Positions 56,786 through 64,000 of a stretch of DNA of 64,000 bases are shown here, piece by piece (the stretch's first letter is position 1; each line of letters starts with the position of its first letter). This DNA is from Flagellimonas nanhaiensis (lineage in GTDB: Bacteria > Bacteroidota > Bacteroidia > Flavobacteriales > Flavobacteriaceae). Made by a program: the position numbers and the translations under genes. The notes under the pieces were generated by a model that was not told where the DNA came from, did no database searches, and saw only the letters and a list, made by a program, of their open reading frames with translations. Location: positions 1,116,001-1,180,000 of the forward strand of contig NZ_QTJX01000002.1 in the NCBI RefSeq assembly GCF_003382275.1, read 5' to 3'.

Positions 56786-57793
56786 ATGGAACCGATGAGA
56801 TTCGGCATACTTGTTTTCGCAATTTTTATGTTTCAAGGACATGCACAAACTAAACTAGTGGATGACTTGATGGTTTTTGACCCACCTTCGGAAAAGTTTG
56901 TGTCCATAGTGCTCCAAACTCACAAAGGGTTGCCTCGGTTTGGGGTTCTTAATGACTATAGGCCCAAAAGTAAGAATTCCAACATGCGGACAATGCCCAG
57001 TAGGGGTCGCCAAAGTCCGGAGAATGTTGAAAAAATTGGAAGAGCAAGAACAGGACTGCGCAATTTATCCATCATGTTGGGACTAAATTATAGAGCGCCT
57101 TTTTTGACTGATCTGGACCGGGAGCGTCTAACCACACCATCTAGCAGCTTGCCCCAAGAACAACAGAATTCAGCATATCTGCAAAATTATCTTCTAAGAC
57201 AGGTGGCTCCCAATATCTGTTTAGATGAAAGCTGCAAGAATGCCAACCAAGGTAAAAACGAGTTTGAACGCCTTCGAAACTATAAATCCTTTATGGATAA
57301 TTGCTTTGGTTCGCTGCAGGAATGGAGCAAGGACTTTTTAAAGAATGATGAATTGGTTGGATACCATGTGTCTTTATTGCATGTTGCAAGAGGGTATGAT
57401 TTTGATAAAAAGGGGTATTGGGTAAGCCACAATTTCAATATGAATGATGTTTTTGCGGCAAAGGTTGGTGGTGCCAAAAAGGTGATTTTTGAACCGGTTG
57501 CCGCTTACGAAAACCAAATGGCAAAAAACCTTGACGCAAGAAATGGGGTGCAATTTTTTCTAAAAGTAGATGAGGCTTCTGCAGAGCGTTTTATGAAAGA
57601 AGGCATAAACTGGTTGTATCTGGTCAAAAAAATCAAGCTGAAGTACTCAGGTAAGACTTTGTCCCAACCTCGTGACCCAATTGAATTTAATTATGCCCAT
57701 GAAGATAGCAAGCTCCTCATTTATGAGGATGCTGCCCTCACCAAAAATTTCACAACAATCTCATTGGATAACCTCACTTTAAAAAAACCATGA
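56786..57793 (+). CDS. Exported protein of unknown tandem family, paralogue 1
   Basis: 335 residues. Signal peptide ends MFQGHAQ. It shares with the three following genes an N-terminal motif FVSIVLQTHKGLPRFG (about 38-53), a middle motif RNYKSFMDNCFGSLQEWSKDF followed by YDFDKKGYWVSHNF, and the C-terminal LLIYEDAALTKNFTTISLDNL. The shared part therefore spans nearly the whole protein. Two cysteines lie between the first and middle motifs (NICLDESC). No enzyme motif is visible. It is the first gene of the operon and overlaps the next start (ATGA, 57790-57793). Confidence 0.85.
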   Translation: MEPMRFGILVFAIFMFQGHAQTKLVDDLMVFDPPSEKFVSIVLQTHKGLPRFGVLNDYRPKSKNSNMRTMPSRGRQSPENVEKIGRARTGLRNLSIMLGLNYRAPFLTDLDRERLTTPSSSLPQEQQNSAYLQNYLLRQVAPNICLDESCKNANQGKNEFERLRNYKSFMDNCFGSLQEWSKDFLKNDELVGYHVSLLHVARGYDFDKKGYWVSHNFNMNDVFAAKVGGAKKVIFEPVAAYENQMAKNLDARNGVQFFLKVDEASAERFMKEGINWLYLVKKIKLKYSGKTLSQPRDPIEFNYAHEDSKLLIYEDAALTKNFTTISLDNLTLKKP

Positions 57794-58827
57794 AAACAAA
57801 GAACATACTTTTTGCTTCAGCATTAATTGTATTTCAGCATTGCCTTTGGGGACAGGGAGAGGAAGTGGTTTATGATTCGCCTTCCAACAGTTTTATTTCT
57901 CTATCACTTCAAACCCATAAGAACAAATTGCGATTTGGAACTCAGGATGAGTATTACATTAAGGCAGATGGCACTTATGTTAAACCTCAGGATAGCAATT
58001 ATTATGATGTAGATAAAAGAATGAGCCATAATATGGCAAGCAAGTATGCGTTTGTAGAGCTACTCAAAATCAGGTATAAGGAAGATATGTTCAGTGTTAT
58101 GGATAGAAGTCTGTTCACGGAGCGAAAACAAAACATGTACGACAAGGAACAAAAGTCCTACACGGCCCAACAACAGGTGCTTGCATTGGCCAATGCCTTG
58201 AGCACAAAAATGGAGCTTAAACGCTTCTTCTGTAATGAAAAGGGGGAAGATTGTGCTTCAACCTTTAAGGAGGACGGATACTATAATGAGCCTCGTAATA
58301 TTAGAACATGGGGAGGTAGGGGCGCTTCAGAATTTCAACAGTTAAGGGCCTATACCACTTTTGTCAATGAACTTTTTCCAAAACTTCAGCAATGGGGCAA
58401 TTCCCTTCATCCTACCAATAAGATTGATGGCTATTTTGTGGCCAAAGCACAGTTGGGAAAATATGATTTCAAGGATGGGGGCTATTGGCTGGATACCAAC
58501 CAGTTTTATCAAAATGGTTTTCTATTGCGATGGAGAGGACTCCAACCCATCAACACTTCGGAGCGTAAATTGATGCATCCCAACGGCACCTCCATATTAT
58601 ATAAAATGTCTCCCGAAGAAGCGGAAACTTTTTCAGAAAAGTATAAACATATATTCTTGGTTTTGGATGTAATGGCATCGTTGGACGGCATGGAAAATTA
58701 CCGCGCAGACCATTTAAAAACAACATATACATTGAACAGTCCGGTCATTGAGATTTATTCCGATGATGGACTTACCAACAAAGTGGGTGAAATCAATATA
58801 GAAACAATGGTGTACAAGACCAGATAA
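57790..58827 (+). CDS. Exported protein of unknown tandem family, paralogue 2
   Basis: 345 residues. Signal peptide ends HCLWGQ. The same motifs occur in the same order: FISLSLQTHKNKLRFG, a conserved MDRSLFTE, WGGRGASEFQQLRAYTTFVN, LQQWGNS, YDFKDGGYWLDTNQF and IYSDDGLTNKVGEINIETM. Two cysteine pairs are suggested by FFCNEKGEDC. Paralogue of 56786 and translationally coupled to it. The next gene starts 9 bp downstream. No known fold is recognised; a secreted or periplasmic role is inferred from the signal peptide. Confidence 0.85.
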   Translation: MKTKNILFASALIVFQHCLWGQGEEVVYDSPSNSFISLSLQTHKNKLRFGTQDEYYIKADGTYVKPQDSNYYDVDKRMSHNMASKYAFVELLKIRYKEDMFSVMDRSLFTERKQNMYDKEQKSYTAQQQVLALANALSTKMELKRFFCNEKGEDCASTFKEDGYYNEPRNIRTWGGRGASEFQQLRAYTTFVNELFPKLQQWGNSLHPTNKIDGYFVAKAQLGKYDFKDGGYWLDTNQFYQNGFLLRWRGLQPINTSERKLMHPNGTSILYKMSPEEAETFSEKYKHIFLVLDVMASLDGMENYRADHLKTTYTLNSPVIEIYSDDGLTNKVGEINIETMVYKTR

Positions 58828-58836
58828 ACAAAAGCC

Positions 58837-60030
58837 ATGAAAATGAAAAGTATGAAGATCAAACTCATTTTTGCCCTATTTCTTTTGAGTTTTGCAATTC
58901 CAATCCCGGCTCAAGCCCAATTCTTTAAGAAACTAAAGAAGAACGTTGAAGAGAAGATTGTTCAGCGGGCAAGTGACAAGACGGATGAACTTTTAAATGG
59001 TAAGGAGGGCGAAACAGGAATTTCGGAAAGTGAAGAATCGAACCCGGTTCCTTCAACAAAAAAGGAGGACACTCAAAGTGGCAAAATATCCAAAGAGCCT
59101 ACAAAAAAACTAGCTTCACTGGGTAACGATGATAATGTTATCACGTATAAGGCTCCTTCCAAAGAATTTATCGATGTTGTCATACAAAGCCATGATGGAT
59201 TGCCGAGATATGGTAGCCTCTATTTTTACAGGGGTAAAACAGCTCCCACGAATAACATGGCCTATAAAAACCTAGTGGAACTCAAATTTCTAAAGGATGC
59301 CTATGGTGATATGGATCGATCAAAATTGACCAAATACGACCAAACCCAAACAGGTGATCAAAAAGTCAAAAACTCCTATTTTTCCCAGCAACATTTGTTG
59401 GGAGTGGCAAGTTATGTTTGTTCCGATGGTGTGTTGAAAGACAGTTTTTGTGATTCTGAGACCAAGTCAAACTGTGTTTTTTACGATCGGGCTGGCGATC
59501 GAAAACGTATTGGGTATTGGGGAGGCGCAGGCAAAAATGAATTTGCCCAAATGCGAAGCTATTTAGGCTTCCTTAAAAATTACTTTACATCCTTGAAGGA
59601 TTGGAGTGGGACATTTTATAAAGACGGCACCCAAATTGCCTATTATGTTAACAGGGCTGCAGTGGCAGAAAAATATGATTTTAAGAACAAAGGCTACTGG
59701 ATTTCCAATGTCATCTCAAGATTTGGAACAAGTTTTATGCTGCACCACTCTGGTTTTTTACCATATACGGAAAATGAAAAAGCCTTGGAATCCAGTGGAA
59801 AGAAATTCTTTTTATCCGTAGATCCGTCTACTGCCAAGGAATTGAATTTACAGGAAAGAGCCCCAGTGTTTACGGTTTTTAAAGTAAAAGTATATCCCAA
59901 AATAAGGAACCACACCAATGTTGCACTGGAATTTGAGCTGGAAAGTCAGACCATTGAGGTTTATCGGGATATTGCCCTAACCCAAAAAATGGGGGAGATT
60001 GATATTCAAAGCCTAAAATCAAAATACTAA
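58837..60030 (+). CDS. Exported protein of unknown tandem family, paralogue 3, with charged linker
   Basis: 397 residues. Signal peptide ends IPAQAQ. It is longer than paralogues 1-2 because of an inserted basic amphipathic helix (FFKKLKKNVEEKIVQ, about 28-45) and a Ser/Glu/Lys linker to about residue 90. The family core follows: FIDVVIQSHDGLPRYG, MDRSKLTKY, WGGAGKNEFAQMRSYLGFLK, LKDWSGTF, YDFKNKGYWISNV, IEVYRDIALTQKMGEIDIQS. Four cysteines in the middle (YVCSDG, SFCDSE, SNCVF). The gene is 9 bp after paralogue 2. The N-terminal helix may be a membrane-interacting segment; function unknown. Confidence 0.84.
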   Translation: MKMKSMKIKLIFALFLLSFAIPIPAQAQFFKKLKKNVEEKIVQRASDKTDELLNGKEGETGISESEESNPVPSTKKEDTQSGKISKEPTKKLASLGNDDNVITYKAPSKEFIDVVIQSHDGLPRYGSLYFYRGKTAPTNNMAYKNLVELKFLKDAYGDMDRSKLTKYDQTQTGDQKVKNSYFSQQHLLGVASYVCSDGVLKDSFCDSETKSNCVFYDRAGDRKRIGYWGGAGKNEFAQMRSYLGFLKNYFTSLKDWSGTFYKDGTQIAYYVNRAAVAEKYDFKNKGYWISNVISRFGTSFMLHHSGFLPYTENEKALESSGKKFFLSVDPSTAKELNLQERAPVFTVFKVKVYPKIRNHTNVALEFELESQTIEVYRDIALTQKMGEIDIQSLKSKY

Positions 60031-60034
60031 GCCT

Positions 60035-61279
60035 ATGAAACGATATACAACGTACGTTCTTGTAATGGTTTTCATGCAATTGATAGTAGGCTCTCAAAAT
60101 GTGAATGCACAGTTTTTCAAAAAACTGAAACAACAGGCTCAAGAAAAAGTCCTAAAAAAGACGGATGAAATCCTGAGTGCAAATGAAGATGCAGGTAAAA
60201 ATCCCCAAAATGAACCTAGTGCTGAAAATAACAAAGGTTCTCAGCCCGAAGCATCAAAAAAGAACAACACTAAAAAACAGACCAACAGCTATACTGACAC
60301 TGCCATTTTGGTTTACAAATCTCCGGACCCAGCTTTCAAGGACATTGCAGTCCAAAAGTTCAAGGATTTACCACGATTTGGTTCTTGTGATTTCTACATG
60401 ATGCCCGACAATCCCAAAAGACCGGAGCTTACTCCGGAGGCGGGAGAGAAAAGGCGAAAAATGGAGCTGGGTTATTCGGGGTTCCTGAAATTGGCAAGGA
60501 TACATACCCTCAAAGACCATTTTAAGGTGATGGATAGAACTGCCCTGACACCACAAAACAGGAATTTAGTGGAGGAAGAGGTAAAATCCCGTTTAGCACA
60601 AAAAACATTGTTGGAGTTTGCTTTTATGATAGGAACTGAAGAACTGAAAAAAGAATATTTTCTAAATGACTGGAGTGGAACAGGGAAGAGTCCGTTTGTC
60701 CAAAAATGGGGTGGACATCAATCTGATGATTTCACTGAACATGAAAAATATGTGTCCTTCGTAGAAAAGTATTTGGATAAAATATTGAAGTGGAGCGAGG
60801 ACTTTTTCAGTAATGGTACGGAGAGTTTTTATCTGGTTCAAACATTTAAATTTCAGGGGCAATATGACTTCGATAAAAATGGGTTCTGGATAACGCTTCC
60901 CACTAACAGGAGGAATACCTATGGCATGGATTATAGCAGCACAAACAATAACTACTTTTTTGAGTTTTCTCCAAAAACACCTTATGGGCAACAGGTGTTG
61001 AACAAGACAAATCAAGCTAAATACGTAAATGGTCTGGTATTGTTCAAGGTAAGTCCGGAAAAGGCGGAGGCCCTGCTCAACAATAAGACCAAAAACCTGC
61101 AAATGGTCTCAAAGGTCCAGACAGTATTTCAAGGCTTTGAAGAAGCAAATCCCACCTTGTATAGTCCTAAATACACCTATCATTTCCTGGATTCAGAGAT
61201 TGAACTGTACGAGGATCTCCAGCTTACCAAAAGGATTGGAGAAATCAATTTAGAAAGATTGACCTATAAGGAGCAGTAG
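60035..61279 (+). CDS. Exported protein of unknown tandem family, paralogue 4, with charged linker
   Basis: 414 residues. Signal peptide ends SQNVNAQ. Like paralogue 3 it begins with a basic helix (FFKKLKQQAQEKVLKKTDEIL) and a charged linker. The family core is FKDIAVQKFKDLPRFG, MDRTALTPQ, WGGHQSDDFTEHEKYVSFVE, ILKWSEDFF, YDFDKNGFWITLPTN and IELYEDLQLTKRIGEINLERL. The cysteines of the others are mostly missing here, so the family need not depend on disulfides. It starts 4 bp after paralogue 3, the last gene of the operon. Function unknown. Confidence 0.84.
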   Translation: MKRYTTYVLVMVFMQLIVGSQNVNAQFFKKLKQQAQEKVLKKTDEILSANEDAGKNPQNEPSAENNKGSQPEASKKNNTKKQTNSYTDTAILVYKSPDPAFKDIAVQKFKDLPRFGSCDFYMMPDNPKRPELTPEAGEKRRKMELGYSGFLKLARIHTLKDHFKVMDRTALTPQNRNLVEEEVKSRLAQKTLLEFAFMIGTEELKKEYFLNDWSGTGKSPFVQKWGGHQSDDFTEHEKYVSFVEKYLDKILKWSEDFFSNGTESFYLVQTFKFQGQYDFDKNGFWITLPTNRRNTYGMDYSSTNNNYFFEFSPKTPYGQQVLNKTNQAKYVNGLVLFKVSPEKAEALLNNKTKNLQMVSKVQTVFQGFEEANPTLYSPKYTYHFLDSEIELYEDLQLTKRIGEINLERLTYKEQ

Positions 61280-61327
61280 GTGAAGGTAGAATAGAATTTT
61301 TGATGAGCTCGCACTATGTGGTCGAGA

Positions 61328-62398
61328 TCAATTTTTTGAATCCAAAACCATTTGAAGAAGAGTGCCAATATCACCAAATTCCACATTGTCCCTCACATAA
61401 GTGTCAACCATATGGACAAAGACCATATTCCTTTCAGGAATAATCTCCATCCATTGGCCGCCAGCTCCCCGCGCAGAGTAAGTTCCTACAGGAAGATTGC
61501 AATTGGGCAAATAGGGCCGTGCATTGGCATTTGTGGCCACCCACCACATATATCCGTAGCCGTCCCCATCATAAATTTCGGCATCCCAGAGATATTTGGT
61601 GCTTTCCTCAACCCAATCCCTTGGAATGATTTGATTACCGTCCCAATTTCCCTTATCCAACATTAATTGACCAAATTTGGACATGTCCGTAGGCGAAATT
61701 TTGAACATATAGGCCGGGTGTACAGACCTGGTTGGTACCCAGGAGATACTATCAGCTAACTGAAAATTTGCCCCGATGGGGTCCATAATATCACTTTTTA
61801 AGGCTTCATAGAAGTTTGTTTGGGTCTCCTGTTCAAAGATTGTTCTCAAAACATTAAAATCCCAATTGTTGTATATCCAAAACGTGCCAGGAAGGTATTC
61901 GTCTTGTGATGGTTTTAAATCGTGCATAAAATCCGATTCGGCTTCCGCAGTATGGTACACCCCGGAAGCTGATTGCATGCAGTGTTCAACAGTGGCAGTC
62001 TTCTCTTGCTCGGTCAATTCAGGGATGTCATCAATTCCTAGTTCGGCCATAGTTGTATTTAAATCAATTGTGCCGTCATCCACATATTTGCCAAACAGGG
62101 CACTCATGAAACTTTTTCTGGTTGAATGAGAAATGTATTTAGTGTCAACGTTACCCCATTGATACAATGGTTGGCCATCAACGAGGATGACCACAGCAGC
62201 GGTTTTAGTGTTATTATTGGCCCATTCTTCTGCTGCCTGCAGCTTTTCAAGGGAATATCCCAATATTTCATTATTAGACTCATCTTTTTGAGCATCTTCG
62301 GAGCAGGAGAAAAGAGCAAGTCCAAGAACAAAAATGCAAATTGAAATGCCACAGCGATGAAGGTTGATTGCTATTTCAGTTTTTTTGAGATTTTTCAT
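61328..62398 (-). CDS. Serine beta-lactamase-family hydrolase, lipoprotein
   Basis: 356 residues from the ATG at 62398 (an upstream in-frame ATG lies at 62434). Lipobox ALFSC. It is of the class-C beta-lactamase/DD-peptidase fold (PF00144): the catalytic Ser and Lys are in STRKS (SxxK), the second motif is YNN in WIYNNWDFN, and the third motif region is RGAGGQWMEI. Most lipoproteins of this kind are esterases or peptidases acting in the periplasm, and resistance is not implied. The substrate is unknown. It is convergent with the paralogue operon. Confidence 0.9.
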   Translation of the reverse strand: MKNLKKTEIAINLHRCGISICIFVLGLALFSCSEDAQKDESNNEILGYSLEKLQAAEEWANNNTKTAAVVILVDGQPLYQWGNVDTKYISHSTRKSFMSALFGKYVDDGTIDLNTTMAELGIDDIPELTEQEKTATVEHCMQSASGVYHTAEAESDFMHDLKPSQDEYLPGTFWIYNNWDFNVLRTIFEQETQTNFYEALKSDIMDPIGANFQLADSISWVPTRSVHPAYMFKISPTDMSKFGQLMLDKGNWDGNQIIPRDWVEESTKYLWDAEIYDGDGYGYMWWVATNANARPYLPNCNLPVGTYSARGAGGQWMEIIPERNMVFVHMVDTYVRDNVEFGDIGTLLQMVLDSKN

Positions 62399-62538
62399 AG
62401 AAGTAATTTCATGGATTCTATCTTTTTTGGACATAGCCCAATTGAATCGGTTTTAAAAATAACAAAAATTGACAATGATATTCTTGAAAATCAATTACTT
62501 GTATGGAGGTCTTATTTAACTAAATACCCTTGAAAAGA
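62399..62538. other. Intergenic region left of the tRNA fragment
   Basis: 140 bp between the hydrolase start and the tRNA-side terminator. No gene or palindrome is recognised. It presumably carries the hydrolase promoter. Confidence 0.3.
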
Positions 62539-62565
62539 AAAAGCTCCGATAATCTCGGAGCTTTT
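62539..62565 (-). terminator. Terminator of the tRNA-Asp gene (fragment)
   Basis: An 11-bp stem, arms AAAAGCTCCGA (62539-62549) and TCGGAGCTTTT (62555-62565), loop TAATC, with a T-run (TTTTTCTTTT) on the minus strand after it. It directly follows the tRNA 3' end (62568), so it is the original terminator of the tRNA gene, kept on the chromosomal side. Confidence 0.75.
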
Positions 62566-62567
62566 AG

Positions 62568-62609
62568 CGGTCTGGACGGGACTCGAACCCGCGACCCCCT
62601 GCGTGACAG
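62568..62609 (-). tRNA. 3' fragment of tRNA-Asp(GTC), attachment site of an integrated element
   Basis: Read on the minus strand, the fragment runs from the anticodon loop (CTGTCAC, anticodon GTC) through the T-arm (GGTTCGAGTCCC region) to the acceptor 3' strand CCAGACC and discriminator G. The CCA is not encoded. About 42 nt are present; the D-arm and acceptor 5' strand are missing, and the match ends at the base after TGACAG (plus-strand sense, 62609). A terminator follows on the 3' side and a recombinase gene on the other. It is therefore the leftover half of an attachment site. Confidence 0.8.
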
Positions 62610-62806
62610 CCTTTAATTTTGCTTTATAAATCTAATAAGTAATTTATCCATTTTGCTCATGTTCAATGTTTTACGGTACATTTTATGATACTCTTATCGA
62701 TATTTATAAGGATTTATAAAACAAAAAGTTAGGGTATTCTTAGTTAATTTCTCTTCCTATCTTCCAAGTGTTTTGATCCATAATTCACTCAAAAACACTC
62801 ATTCCA

Positions 62807-64000
62807 TTGGCTCATATATCCCTAATATTGGAAAATAAACCTAAGTCCAAAAGTAAAAGGACCGGATTATTTCCTGTAGTTCTACGAGTCTTTCATCATC
62901 GGTACAGGACTATTCGAATGGATGTGTGGACATTACCCAATGGTTGGGATCATAGCCAATTGAAACTTAAGAAGTCAGCTTTCGTAAACAAGAATCTCGA
63001 CTGTGATTCCATCAACACAGAATTGGATAGAAAGTTCTTTTTGGCTAAGGAACTATTACGTGAAATTGGCCGTAGTATAGAGCTAATAACTGTTGATCGG
63101 CTTTTGGAACACATTGTAGAAAAATGGGAAAGTAGGCTGAAATCTGAAATCAAAGAAAAGGTTGAAAATGAGATATCCTTGCTAGAATGGTCGAAGGTTG
63201 TGATTCAAAGGAGTCTAAATGCCAACAGTCCGCACACCGCTGGATGGTATAAACAAGGTGTCCAAGAAATTATCAAATACAATGACGGAAAGGACCTTAT
63301 GCTTTATGATTTAACGGTCACCTTTCTTAAGAATTTTGAAGCCCATCATAGAGGGAAAGGCAACAGTGTCAATACAATTGGGATCATATTAAGGGCCATC
63401 AGGTCGATATACAATAAGGCAATTAGCGAAGAACGCTATAGACCAAGTAAGAATGTATTTGATTCTTATAAAATTCCTGCAACAATAAGGACAAAAAAGA
63501 GAGCCATCTCCAAAGAGGAAATCCTTAGACTCTGTGAGTTAAAGTATGAGCCGTTTAGTCCTATTTGGAATGCCAGAAACTATGCCCTTATCATGTTTTA
63601 TTGCAAAGGCATGAACTTCATTGATTTGGTAAAGGTAAAAATCGACCACATTCAAGGAGACAGGCTTTACTATGGGAGAAGTAAAACGGGCACACCCTTG
63701 TCTGTCAAAATCCATCCAAGACTTAAAACTCTCTTGTTCCCATATATGAATAGCAAGTATAATGGCGACTATCTCTTTCCTACCAATTACGATGGTTCAA
63801 CCAAACACTTCCAGAAATATAAAAGTCAAAGAAGGCGCATGAATGAAAGACTAAGGCTAATTGCACATGATGCAGGAATAGAGTCAAAGTTTACCACCTA
63901 CACCATTCGTCATTCCTGGGCGACCATTGCCAAGTATATGGGTATTTCCACTGCATTAATAAGTGAAAGCTTGGGTCATTCATCAATTAAGACCACTGAA
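62807..64000 (+). CDS. Tyrosine recombinase (site-specific integrase), 3' end outside window
   Basis: About 398 residues visible, starting probably at the TTG at 62807 (MAHISLILENKP; other starts are possible). The N-terminal arm/SAM-like region reads GLFPVVLRVFHHRYRTIRMD; a core-binding domain lies about 100-220. The catalytic domain has YCKGMNFIDL (where the first catalytic Arg is expected, here Lys), TYTIRHSWATIAK (His, Arg) and LGHSSIKTTE (His), with the nucleophile Tyr beyond the window. It reads away from the tRNA fragment, as expected for the integrase of an island inserted there. Confidence 0.9.
   Translation, partial: MAHISLILENKPKSKSKRTGLFPVVLRVFHHRYRTIRMDVWTLPNGWDHSQLKLKKSAFVNKNLDCDSINTELDRKFFLAKELLREIGRSIELITVDRLLEHIVEKWESRLKSEIKEKVENEISLLEWSKVVIQRSLNANSPHTAGWYKQGVQEIIKYNDGKDLMLYDLTVTFLKNFEAHHRGKGNSVNTIGIILRAIRSIYNKAISEERYRPSKNVFDSYKIPATIRTKKRAISKEEILRLCELKYEPFSPIWNARNYALIMFYCKGMNFIDLVKVKIDHIQGDRLYYGRSKTGTPLSVKIHPRLKTLLFPYMNSKYNGDYLFPTNYDGSTKHFQKYKSQRRRMNERLRLIAHDAGIESKFTTYTIRHSWATIAKYMGISTALISESLGHSSIKTTE

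Noticed and set aside
61328-62398. Antibiotic-resistance beta-lactamase
   Set aside because: The protein is a PF00144-type lipoprotein; without specific features it is more likely an esterase or peptidase.

Overview
The window looks like chromosome of a marine member of the Flavobacteriaceae (Bacteroidota). The signs are SusC/SusD pairs, type IX secretion (T9SS) C-terminal sorting domains with PorP/SprF partner genes, LytS/LytTR two-component pairs, promoter boxes of the TAnnTTTG type, and AT-rich DNA. Placement nearer than family level (for example close to Zobellia, Maribacter or Muricauda) is inference. Layout: 1-6410 holds a giant DUF11-repeat surface protein cut by the window start, its PorP/SprF partner and an OmpA/PD40 protein. 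6545-11150 holds an ECF sigma factor, a candidate anti-sigma membrane protein, two DUF4097/GIN-type exported proteins, an outer-membrane barrel protein, a 59-residue small ORF and a siroheme-type dehydrogenase. 11200-16875 is gene-poor: an orphan LytTR regulator, poorly supported hypotheticals, a lipoprotein alpha/beta hydrolase and a second PorP/SprF gene. 16880-20719 is a second giant T9SS type-B protein, carrying three almost identical 216-bp GC-rich repeats. 20720-22070 is a degraded stretch with an OmpA remnant.

The core, about 22071-49600, is an alginate utilisation locus. SusC, SusD, a PKD-domain surface lipoprotein and two PL7 lyases form one minus-strand operon. Upstream of it, a heparinase-II/III-like lyase, a PL6 lyase, a PL17 lyase and a KdgF-type cupin form another. 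The intracellular steps follow below a GntR/FadR-type regulator: an MFS uptake permease, two SDR reductases (one the likely DEH reductase), KDG kinase, KDPG aldolase and an unusual Nramp-like carrier, with a bile-acid-symporter-family carrier further on. Together these take alginate to oligomers, to unsaturated monomer, to DEH, KDG, KDPG, and finally pyruvate plus glyceraldehyde-3-phosphate.

The most useful new observation is a 25-bp tandem-palindrome operator (two TTGGTYAACCAA-like units, 13-bp period), present at the GntR promoter, the SusC leader and the bidirectional promoter at 46.9 kb. The third site also points into a plus-strand trio (TIM-barrel protein, Tat-exported sugar-isomerase-like protein, RraA-like aldolase) that is not part of the usual alginate pathway, which suggests an extra branch of uronate metabolism in the same regulon.

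49917-61279 holds two outer-membrane-associated proteins, a LytTR regulator with its TPR histidine kinase, and, divergent from them, four tandem paralogues of an exported family I do not recognise. A serine-hydrolase lipoprotein follows. At 62568-62609 lies the 3' part of a tRNA-Asp gene with its terminator, directly followed by a tyrosine recombinase gene that runs off the window end: the edge of an integrated element.
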